Positions 1-10,400 of a DNA stretch of 64,000 nucleotides are shown here, piece by piece (within the stretch, counting starts at the first letter, position 1; each line of letters begins with the position of its first letter). A program made the position numbers and the translations under genes. The DNA is taken from assembly GCF_022539315.1 (NCBI RefSeq), contig NC_066343.1, positions 44,337,433 through 44,401,432 on the forward strand, read 5' to 3'. The stretch is from Serinus canaria. Lineage: Eukaryota > Chordata > Aves > Passeriformes > Fringillidae. The notes under the pieces were generated by a model that saw only the letters and a program-made list of their open reading frames with translations, did no database searches and was not told where the DNA came from.

Positions 1-335
1 TCTTGGATGAATCCCATCAAGCCCCAAACACTTAAAAGGGATCCAGCAGATCTTGCACAAGTTCAGGGTCCATTAGGTGCTGATCATTCTCACAGTTCTG
101 ATCCTCCAGCTCAGGACACTGGGACCCCCATGCCCCATAACCCATGTTGAGGAGAGACAAAGAAAGCAGTAACATCTCTGACTTGTCTGTGTTGGTGAGG
201 TGACAATCCTCATCCTGTAGGTGAGGACCAATGTTGTTTCTGCACTGTCTTTCGCTATTGATATATTTAAAAACCCACCCTCTTTTTAATGTGCCCACAG
301 TTCTGGAAAGCTTCAACCTCAGTTGAGCTTTGACC
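1..335 (-). mobile_element. CR1 LINE ORF2 fragment (runs off the left edge)
   Basis: The minus strand reads through a stretch resembling the segment of CR1 ORF2 just before the reverse transcriptase core. It has an INSERQCRNNIG-like start, a DEDCHLTN block, and a GLDGIHPR-like block at the very edge of the window, broken by a stop near position 32. The same ORF2 segment recurs on the plus strand near 51280-51480, which supports a shared repeat origin. It is truncated and not functional. The right limit is approximate. Confidence 0.75.
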
Positions 336-583
336 ATATGAATGTTCTTCCTAGAGCTGGGAGCACCATCTCTGTATTCCTTGCGTGCATGCCCCCTGTC
401 CTTGCTTCACCAAGCACACACAAGACACTTCTTGGTCTGCCTAGACTCAAAAAGAGTATCTCTACTTGGCTAACCTTGCCTGCTTTGCCAGGTTGGCTTC
501 TGACATTTTGAGGTTGCTTGCTCCTGCATTTCAAATCTTGAACACCTGAAGTTTAACCTGCAAGTTCAATCACCATGGCAGCT

Positions 584-650
584 CCAATCATTGTGGTCAT
601 CTGCCTGAGACAGTATGAAGCTGTCTCAGGCAGATGACCACAATGATTGG
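584..650. repeat. Perfect 30-bp inverted repeat with 7-nt loop
   Basis: Bases 584-613 are the exact reverse complement of 621-650, with a 7-base loop (tatgaag) at 614-620. Pairing breaks immediately outside both arms. A stem this long with no mismatch is rare in unconstrained vertebrate DNA, where old inverted repeats decay. It could be a recent template-switch (fold-back) event, a small palindromic element, or a transcribed hairpin. No known family was recognised. Confidence 0.95.
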
Positions 651-1905
651 CCTCCACAGACTGTGACCTCTGGCAATCTCTAGCACTTTACAACAGACTA
701 ATGTTGAGGGGAATGACTGACATGGCTGTACAGATTGACTATCAGATAAGCAGCATTCTCAGTTAGCTTACAAATAGAGGTTAGTCACTATATGCTGGAT
801 TTTGCGGATTTCCACATTCCAACTAGTCTTAGGATGTACTTTATTCAAACCTCGAGAAACTCAACCAACTTCCACTTTTACCCTTGAAAGTATTTCTGTA
901 AAGATGTTACTGGAAATCCTCACATAAAGCATTTCCTATTTTTTACCATCCCTTTTTATCAAACCTTATACAAGAAAAAAAAGTTACTATATATTTGACA
1001 AGGATGCTGAATTGCCAAATCCACCTCATTTCCACACAAGTATTGATATGCTAACTCATCTGTCACTACTGTTTCAGAGATAACTGAGCACTTCTCACTG
1101 CTTCAGAGTTAATTGGGATTGGATGCAGAGATGAAGGTCCTGATTGTGTGATGCAATGACTCCGTTCAAACAGACAGAGTGCTTGGGCTTTTGCTGCCTA
1201 AATTTACAGCCCATTTACAAACCAGAAATAACCTAAATTCACAACGTCTGACATAACTGTAGAATGGTTCATCTCACCTTCAAATATGCCTGAACGGCCC
1301 TAAACTGTGTCTTGAAAGATACAAGCATAAGAGCTGAGACTAACTGGGCAGTCACTTAGTCTCCCAAGGAATAAGGCTGATTCTTTCTTAAGAAAGAAAA
1401 CACAGCTAAAAAATTTAAAGCAGGGTTTACTTCAACAGCAGCATCCCTGCTTCAAAAGTGGAGTTTACTACAGCTTAAAATATTGTGCAGCCCTGTAGAG
1501 TTGTTCATCATTCAAGTACATAGGAGACTCTTGTGGTAACATTACAAGTGCCTGGATAGCACTGGGAAATGCTATAGCACTGTTTATGTTAATTATGTTT
1601 TGCTTTGGAACATCATATTAACATAAAATCAGAGGGACCTCCCCTCATCCTCAATATAAGAAACAGTGTTCTGTATCACCTTGTCAGCAAGGCATAAACT
1701 TTCATTAGGGAGAGAATCTGCAAGACAGTTAGGAAGTTTGAAATAACTTGTAAAGGATCATACTGTCTAATCACTGAGTGTTTAATAGAAAAAAATAAAA
1801 TCCAAAAGCCAATGACAGATTCAGGTTAATGTTTTTGAGATTCAACTAGCAACACACAGACAAGAGATTATTAAAAAGAATTTTTTTTCTCATTTTTGTC
1901 ATGAA

Positions 1906-1941
1906 GTAATAAACCTGCTTGGACGAAAGCAGGTTTATTAC
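1906..1941. repeat. Perfect 15-bp inverted repeat carrying AATAAA on both strands
   Basis: Bases 1906-1920 are the exact reverse complement of 1927-1941, with a 6-base loop. The left arm contains AATAAA on the plus strand (1908-1913), and the right arm therefore contains AATAAA on the minus strand (1939-1934). It lies about 2.4 kb past the SNAPC3 stop codon, in what should be a zone between convergent genes. Use as a poly(A) signal is conjecture. Confidence 0.9.
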
Positions 1942-3945
1942 CAAAACACAGCATTTAATAAGTTGCTAAAACAAATATCCAGCTGGTGTCATAGAGATTT
2001 AGCTACAAATAGGCATTTTTGCAATGCTGGATTTCACTCAGAAGACTCATTCAGACTTATCAAATCTAGACCAGACTGAATTGTCCTGTGACAACTTCTG
2101 GGATCTTTAGAACCGATGACTTAATGTAACCTTTTTGTTCCACTTGTTATTCAAGATGCATCACTGAATATGAAAGAGGACCACGTCATATGAACAGCAA
2201 GCTTCTAATACTATTCTTCTCTGTTTTGTAGTTAAGCACTGAATGCTCTCAACTCACACGCCCAGATTGTGGCTAGTTTTTCTCTGTCTTACTGGAAGTA
2301 TGGGACTGACCTACTAAAATTTCCTAATCTGCTGGGACACCAATTTTGAAATATATTCAATCTTAACTTTTAATTAAGAAGATAAATGGGTTGATTGAGA
2401 GACAGCATATTTAAGGCAAATTAATGTAATGAAAGAGTAAACTCACATTTTGCCACTCCCTTCTCTTGACAGCTAAAGAAAGAAAAAAAAAAATGCCCCT
2501 ACAAAAAACCCACTGATTGCTGCTTTAGAACTCAAGCTAGCTCTCTATATGATCCCCGATCCAATACTGAAGAGGACTGGGAAGCCTGTATATTTATGGG
2601 AGACAGCTGAAAGAGGAGGAGATAGAGGAAAGATGAGGAGTAGCAAATGCTGAAATTGCAACCAGTGCTGTATAGTAGAGGACCTTTAAAGGAGCTGCTT
2701 TAAAGCAGAGAAAGCAGCCCAGACCCAGCAGTTGGACTTGTGACGGGCAGGGCATTCCATTTTCTGCAGATTCCTGAAGGATTAAAGAACTATTGCCACC
2801 TTTTACAAGTGGTTGGTTCATTGAAATACACAGGCCAACAGCTGGCTAGTTTACAAGACAGGAAAAAAAAAAAACACTTTTTTTTTTGTTGTTTCTAAAA
2901 AATGCAGGGATTTATATTCAAATTACTTAATACCTCACTAGAAAGCAGTAAGATGTGGGAGTGATCAATGGAGTCCTGCAAGTGCTTCAGATACCTTTGT
3001 TTCAAGACATCTAAGATAATAAGTCAGCTCTGGCAGAATCTGCAGCTACCAGACTTCAACAGGATTCAGTTTTCTGTATGTAGATTGTCAGAGCAGGCTG
3101 TCTTCCCCCAGCCAGAATTAGCTGAAGTTTTCAAAAGAAAAGCATTTAGCGCTAACTTTCCTAAAACAAAGATCACCACTAACATACTCTTAATTCCAGA
3201 AGACTTTAAAAAAAAAGAATATCCTGTCCTGACAAAGTTTCAGTTTAACAAGTGACTTGTAGAAACTACAAATTTGCCACATTCTAATTTAAAAAAAATT
3301 ACATTACAATAACAGAATGATACTAATAAACAGGTGCACAATGAACACTGCATACACTGTAAACAGTTGGTAAAATTATTTAAAAGGCAGGCTACAATTC
3401 AGTAATGGTGAAATGCAGTTTCCTCTCTACAGAATCTGTCTTCAGAGGCAGAAACCAGAGACAGCAAAAGCCTTCAGATGCAAGCTTCCATTTGTAGGAA
3501 AGCCCCAAGAGTTTAACCAGCATTCTGAGCTACTCTCTCAGAAAGCATTCTCCTCCCTACAAATTCAGTGCCATCCATCCTTGATCAAATATGGCAACTG
3601 CCAGAGTTTTCAAGGTAAAATACATACAGACCATGATCTCATCCACAGAGGTTTACAGAGCCTTGGATGAAAAGAGCTTCTTGAAGTTATGGTTTCTTTT
3701 GCCAGGTATTCTCAAACATCCATCTTTTACAGTCCATAGCATCCAAACTACTGGAATGTTGTAAAAATGTATTACATTTTTTGCATGCAAACTTATCTGT
3801 AAAATAATACTTATTTACTCAGAGAAACACAACTGATAGTCTTCAAGTGCAAAGGGCTCGTTCCAGCTCATGGGAGAGGATTACATGCCTAACCTGAAAC
3901 CAAGCAGTATGCTCAAACCCCAAGCTGTCCAGTGGTTTTGACAGC

Positions 3946-3951
3946 CAGAGC
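3946..3951. repeat. Target-site duplication, left copy
   Basis: CAGAGC directly precedes the LTR terminus and is repeated exactly at 4283-4288 on the other side. Six bases is the usual duplication length for alpha- and beta-retrovirus-like (ERVK-type) integration. Confidence 0.85.
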
Positions 3952-4282
3952 TGTTGCTGTCGAGGCGGTCATGACACAAAGCAGAGACCACAAGCAGTCT
4001 CAGTTGGCAACTCTTTATTCTTGAACATGGCTGATCTTTTAAACAGTTTCCAATTGTTTATGCTTCATGGCCACAATAATTCAACATAATTCTATTGGTA
4101 AGAAATTACAGTGACTTAACTAACTTTCTAAAAATACTTCGTCCAGCTGCAAAGTTCTTATGTTTCTTCAATTCCTGTCTTCGCTTCGTCTCCTTGGTGA
4201 CAGCCTTGGAGAGAGCTCCTTATCAGCTTCTTGCTTCTTTTCACTCCTTTAGTTAACAGGCCTGCTGTTAGCCCCTTCCACA
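3952..4282 (-). mobile_element. Solo ERV LTR in the SNAPC3 3' UTR
   Basis: On the minus strand this 331-bp segment starts TGTGGAAGGG and ends GACAGCAACA, so it has TG...CA termini. It is bounded by an exact 6-bp duplication (CAGAGC). It contains AATAAA at 4019-4014 followed by a GT-rich stretch, as expected at the R/U5 boundary. No internal retroviral genes are attached, so this is a solo LTR left by recombination between LTRs. It lies 52 bp past the SNAPC3 stop codon in the same orientation as the gene. ERVK-type is inferred from the duplication length; the family was not searched. Confidence 0.85.
4014..4019 (-). terminator. Poly(A) signal AATAAA, probable 3' end of SNAPC3
   Basis: AATAAA on the minus strand, 322 bases past the SNAPC3 stop codon and inside the solo LTR. 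A GT-rich stretch (cttgtggtctctgctttgtg) follows about 15-35 bases downstream, as a cleavage-stimulating element would. It is the only canonical AATAAA I found on this strand between the stop codon and about 1940. The native pre-insertion site was not identified. Confidence 0.7.
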
Positions 4283-4288
4283 CAGAGC
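4283..4288. repeat. Target-site duplication, right copy
   Basis: CAGAGC, identical to 3946-3951. With that copy it fixes the exact ends of the LTR. Confidence 0.85.
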
Positions 4289-4340
4289 AACACATTCAAC
4301 AATGTCATTCACTGAATTAATCCTGGCGCTCTCGTCAATT

Positions 4341-4488
4341 TCAGTTGAAAATCCCAGGATCAACATAAGGATATGCAAGAAACTCCCCCAGTTTATTGCC
4401 TTCTGCATCATAATGGAGCATCCGAAAACAAACATCACAGAAGAAACAAGGATCCTCTGGTGCTAGAGTGTCTCTGTTGGTTACCCAC
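4341..4488 (-). CDS. SNAPC3: SNAPC3 exon 9 (terminal coding exon)
   Basis: Encodes residues 332-380 and the TGA at 4343-4341. It carries the last zinc-finger cysteines in a [16 protein letters not shown] block (C346, C349, C352, H357) and ends [10 protein letters not shown]. The acceptor is ctgcag at 4494-4489. The first base completes an arginine codon begun in exon 8. Confidence 0.96.
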
Positions 4489-7400
4489 CTGCAGGTTACA
4501 AAACACAAGTGTTTTCTTATGAGTGCAATGCACTTGTAGCAAACATCTCAACATTTTACTCAGGACTGGAGATGGCACCAACTAACATCAGTAATAATTT
4601 TATATACACAAGGTTCTACCTATATTGCTTATTTCCTATCCCATGCATGCGGCTCATTTCCAAACTCCACACCCATTCCATGTCAACCCCAGCAGCTCCA
4701 GCAGCACTTCCTGAGAAACTCCTCAAACCTGCGTTGCTGGTACAGTGCATTCAAAAAAAAGAACAGGAATCTTCTGTCCACCCTTTGGCCATCCAAATCA
4801 TAAAAGATAAATCTTTTTTTCCCTTAATGCAAGAAACTGTGAAATGGAGCAGATATGTACTGATCCAAGCTCTTCTGAGTAATCAAAACCATTTTAGGAG
4901 TCTAAAAGCAGGACCCAAACAATGCAGAAAAGACAAGGTGAAGATTGCAGCACACTCCAGCAAGCAATGAAGTCAACATGAACACGTAACACATGAACAC
5001 ATGCATAAGGAGAGCCTGCCATTTCACTGAGTAATTAATTTATGATAGCACTCAAGAGGACATGACAGCTGAAGGCCTCTGGTGATTACAGATGCTATCT
5101 GCACAGATTAGAACACACTGGACAGCCAGCCAAAGCAGCTCTGTTGTCTATGGTTTAGCATGTCCCCACTTAAGCTTAGTGCTTAATCCTGGTTTTAATT
5201 TAATGCATTTACATCACCTCTGGTAATGCCCTCCCCATCCCATCCTTCCCCCATATTGACCCTTTGGCTCCACCTCCCCTTATGGCCAAATGCCTCACAG
5301 ATTATATTGTGAAGGCATCCTCAGGGCTCTGCTAGGAACACAAGGATGGACTCCCTTCTCAAGGGGAATTGGCTCTTTGCCTGATTCCAGAGAAGTCTAA
5401 GGTCAAACAAGCAAGACAATGAAGACACAGCTGCTGTGTCAATCAGAGGCTGAGAGCATAAGTTGTCCTAAGGGAAAAAAAAAGGCAACGAGTGTTTTTG
5501 CAAATAAATAATTCAGATTTATAAAATCAGGGAGCCTAGACCAGTCTTTAGAGAAATTTCTACTGTTTATTGTAAGTCTCTATCGTATCTAAATTAGCAT
5601 CACTTAAGTATATAAAGAGCACCTAATTCATATACTGCTCTTTTAAAAGCATAAAATCAGAAACACTTCCTTTAAGAGCAGCAGCAGAGCACACAGTCTT
5701 CAGGTAGAGGTTAGGAGTTTCTTGTGGAGCAAGTTAAATGCCTTTTAAAAATCTCTAGACTCTATTATATTAGAGTTGGACAGACCTATACCTGCACAGA
5801 TGTTAGATTAAACAAAAACACTGTGTGATTTTTGGTAAATTAATTTAAAACACACATCTTGCAAAGGAGGAAAACGCAGCATTTTCCCTCAAAAGCAAGA
5901 TTTTCAAAAGTAATTGATAAGATAGCCAAACTCTAGATATGGAAAAGAGCATGAGCCAAATAATTAATCTCTTACTCATTTAGTTCTTTTGAAACTCCTG
6001 AATCAATTCCAAATGAACACTACTTGCAGGAAGCCTTTTCCTGGTTAGAGAGAGGTCAACTGCTTGAAGAGTGAAGATTATTATTATTACAAAACACATA
6101 CAGAGCTTTGATTTTTACTGTTTTTTTTAAAGTTAGCAGCAGCACCTAGAAAGAATTAAGACAACAACAGCATCAAGAATGTAGCATACCTTGCTGTATA
6201 CATCTTGCACACAAAACATTTTCTGGTACATAGCCAATGTTTCTTGACCAGCAAGGGATATAGATTCCTATCCAGACAGTCATCATGATGAATAAGCCTT
6301 GAGGGAAATAAATAAATACCACACGTACAATAAAGATGTTACCATACTGAAATTTATCTGAACATAAGCATGGACATTGAAGATAGGGTATGATTTAAAT
6401 TCCCATGTAAACTCTGACTAGACTTCTGTTTAATATTTCTTAATAGAGATAAAGATCTGGAAATAGACTGCTAGTTGCATCATCTGTGGATTTTATGGTC
6501 ACAAGTAAAATTCAGTTTGTGCAGTAACATAGAAGTCTTCAGACCATCTCCTTTCTGTGGTCTTTTTAAAGCTTTTATCTCCTATACAGACCAACAAACT
6601 TATTGTCAGGTGAATCTTCAGATTATTTATGTGCAACATCTGTGATTTTCTCTGGATTATGCTCCTTTTGGAAAGCACCAGGTATTACCAACACTTTGAT
6701 ACATCAAGCTCCTGGGAACAGAAAATGACCTGTCACCCACTACACACAACCACAGGAGTGCTCTCTCTAGTTATGCACTGAGCAAAGTCTACGCAATGGT
6801 TCTACTGTTGATGTGGCTGCCACCTCATGGTCACTATCACATCACTTCTCTTCCTGGCCTATCCAGCTCAGCCCATTATTTCCATTCCTCTATTATCTTT
6901 TCAGTTCCTGCCCCTTAGCTTCAAGTCCAAAATAATTGTTGAGTTGAGTCCAGCCACAGTCTACAACAATCTGCTCCCTGGTGCCCTAGAATCAGTATGT
7001 AAATCGGCCACACGCTGGCTCTACATAGAAAGATCTCGGCACTGTGGTTGCCATTCCTGTTACAAAGCAGTCATAGTACACTAATTGCCTAGCAGTCTTT
7101 GTACCCAAATTAAATAGAAAAAAAGTAAGGAAGATTACTCTCTTTGTTTCAGAGATACTCCCACATATATGGAAGAAAAATTTAAGTTCTGTAGAAAGCA
7201 GCAGAATAGTCTTAAAGCAAGTAAGTTAGCCTAACAAACATTCAGCGTCTAATATCTGAAGTTTGTTCAGAGAAGACTTACTTTCATTTGCCCAAGGACT
7301 CCCAAAAATAGTTACTTACCTTATATCTGTGATTATAATGATGTGTTCACAGTTCCCTTGGTGACAGTAAAGGTATGGAAAGCCAATTTTGAGGGATAAA

Positions 7401-10400
7401 TCATTAAATACATAGTCCTCCATCTTAACAGACTGAAGATTTTCATAGCCTCTGTCATGAGATTCTGACCACTCTATAATTGTTCTGAAAACAGAAAGGC
7501 CATCAGCATAGCAAAGCTATGAACTGTGAATACAGAGAAAGAGATACCTTGAGGACATGCAAAATTCTTCACTGAGACATGGTTAAATGATGGAAATCAA
7601 AACAGTTCACAACACTTGGTAATAATTTAGGGTGATTTCACAGCAATACTAGAACATCATAGAACTGCTCACTGCTTTTGTGGAACACCTTCCTTTCAGT
7701 CCTCACCAGGCAGCTTCCTGAGGAGTTTTAGTCAGTGTATGCTCCTGATGGCACTCATCCAGGTCAGACTGTTTGCAGCACAATACTTCTTAAGTAGTTC
7801 AATAATTCAAGTTACTAGCAGGTTATTTTGCCCCCTTGGTCAATGACTTCATTTTAAAGTATTAAAAGCGCTTTTTAAGATTTCATTTTTGTCAAGGAGA
7901 AACACAAAACTGACAAGTGCAGTTACACTTCCAAAATTTAGCACTAAATTTTGGCACTGGCTACTGAAAATTTCTTTTTTTTTAGCTTTTCAGCACACTT
8001 CTACACAAAAGGCATCTAACTCTGCAAACTGTGTAAGCTATGACAAGCCCTTTTGTGAAGACCATTGTTGTTCACAGACAGAAAGACAAGAAGTAAAATA
8101 TTTCCCTGAAGTCATATCGAAGGTCTAGCAGAACAACAGGGTCCAGCAGAGTCAACTCTTCCATACCAAGCATTTTAAACATCTTGATCTCACTACCCTA
8201 TCAGCAAGACCATGCTTCCTTAAAATATCAAATTTCTTTTCTGATCAGTCACACAGACCACATGTTAACTTTACAATTAAGGCATTCAGCATAGTTTCAA
8301 GACTGAGCAGGACAACCACTGCCACACTGCTGAGCTTGTTGTCTTTCTGACATCTCCTACCTCACAGGCAAGTCTTTTGATTCCCATCACAAGTACTCAA
8401 AGGGAAGGTATTCAAAACCCGGTACAAACCTGTCACTTTACACAGAAATCCCATTTCAACAGAGCAAAACAGCTTTTGCAGGTTAAAAAAAAAGGATTCA
8501 TACACTTTTCAAAAGGGACGTGAATGGAAGGAATAAGTAGAGCAAGTAAAGTTAAACTTCTCTGTAAAAACCAATTCATCATGGAAAAACAGCAGGAAAA
8601 GTCCATTCCAGCTTAACATTCTAGACATTCCAGTATCTGTAACACCACAAGTCATAAACAAAACAAAACAAATGTTCCTTAAAGTTTTCATTTGTCAACA
8701 TCTACAAATATCATACCTGCTCAGATCTCTGCACTCTGGATATCTTCTATCATTATAAAAGATGCCTTCAAAATAGAAGAAGGCAGATTTGTAGAGATCC
8801 TGAGAGACAGAGAAGCCTCCATCAGTGTCATGAAAGAATAAATAAACACCTTAAACAAGAACATGTCAAAAATCCAAGCATTTTGGATATCTAAATTACA
8901 TTAAGAGAGCTCATTCTATAGGTGTCTAAGAAAAGTTCTGCTCTGATTGTAGATGCTGGTGTGACAAACTAGGCTCAATGGATTGTCAACCATGCAGCTA
9001 CTCTGCTGATATTACTCTCAAGCCATTACAGGTTACTTTAATGCTTTTATTTCTGTCCCCATCACAGAAGTTATGGACTTCTACAAAAACACAGAACAAA
9101 AACACAGGCATACCTGCACAAACTCAGTAATTGCAAGGCACTGACTTTAAAAAAAGAAAAATATTTTAAAAAATTAGCAAGATGAAGTGTGTTTACTTTG
9201 GGTGGCTACCAGATACCTATCCACCTGCTCTCACTCATCCTTCTTAACAGGACGGTGGAAACAAAGTAAGACAATCAAGCTTATGGGTTCAGAGAAAGGC
9301 AGAAAATGAGAAAAAGCAAAGTCTGCATACAGTAGCAAAGCAAAAAAAAAAGTGATTTATTCCCTACTTCCCACAAGCAGGTGATGGTCAGGCATTGAAA
9401 TAAGCTGCTCAGGGAAATGGTGAAATCACCATCCCTGGAATGTTGAAAAGTTGTGCGAATGTGGCACTCAGAAATATGATTTAGAGAACAGAGTGACGGC
9501 AAGTTAATGTTTAGCTCAGCTTCTGGAGTTGATTTGGCATCTGGTGACTCTTGCACTGCTGGTATGAGTGTCACAAACTGTTAATTATCTTTGATGGAAG
9601 AGAATGTTACAAATGGACTGTCTACATGCAACAAACTGTAATTAAGGAAGAATTTTGAAGGATGCTAGATTTTCTTGTGAGACCCTAAAAGTGAGGTGAT
9701 TGAAACTTCCTGTCCAGAATTGCCTGACTTGTTTATATAGATGTGACCAGGAAGTGCTCTCATGTGTAGCTGTGCATGTGTGCATGTGCACACGCATGTG
9801 TGCAGAAGACAAGACTTCAATAATTCTCTGTCATCTCAGTAAGAAGTACTTGTGTTCTGATCAAATGCACCAAGAGTTAATGTGGTATGGAGTTAACTTT
9901 CTCCACAGCAGCCCCTGTGCATGCTCTGCATTTTTGGCAAAGGGGAGTCAATAATACACCAGTGTTTGGCTACTGCTGAGCAGTGCTTCCACTGTTTCAA
10001 GGCTGTCTCTCCAAGTCTCCCCAAGACTAGTGGGCTGGGGCTGGGTGAGAGGCTGGAAGGGAATGTAGCTGGGACAGCCGACCCAAACTGACCCAAAGGA
10101 CATCCCACATCATATGATGCTGCACTCAGCAATAAGAGCTGGAGGAAAAGAACAAGGGGCCATTCATGGTGAAAGCACTTGTCTTGCAAAGCAGCCACCA
10201 TGTACACTGAGGTCCCAGGAAGTGCTTGGAATCGAACTTCTTCTTGGAGTAGAATCATTAAAGTTTTAAAAAAACTCTGATATCATCAAGTCCAACCATT
10301 AACAAGGCACTACCATGTTCACCACTAAACTATCTCCCAAGTGCCACATCCACACTTTCATGGCTGATGATTCCACCACTTCCCTGAGTAGCCTGTTCCA

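Larger units (their letters stand above)
336..3945. other. Gene-free stretch downstream of SNAPC3
   Basis: I recognise no coding exon here on either strand. In human the convergent neighbour on this side is PSIP1, but none of its coding sequence was found, so it may lie further left. The region is AT-rich and holds two perfect hairpins (584-650 and 1906-1941), listed separately. The minus-strand part next to 3946 is what remains of the SNAPC3 3' flank beyond the LTR insertion. From 3945 down to about 1940 I saw no AATAAA on the minus strand. Confidence 0.6.

Noticed and set aside
1..3945. Search for the end of PSIP1, the expected convergent neighbour
   Set aside because: No integrase-binding domain or C-terminal coding sequence was seen on the plus strand; a 3' UTR alone could not be recognised.
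4509..4970. 153-codon plus-strand open frame in SNAPC3 intron 8
   Set aside because: Antisense and intronic, no domain recognised.
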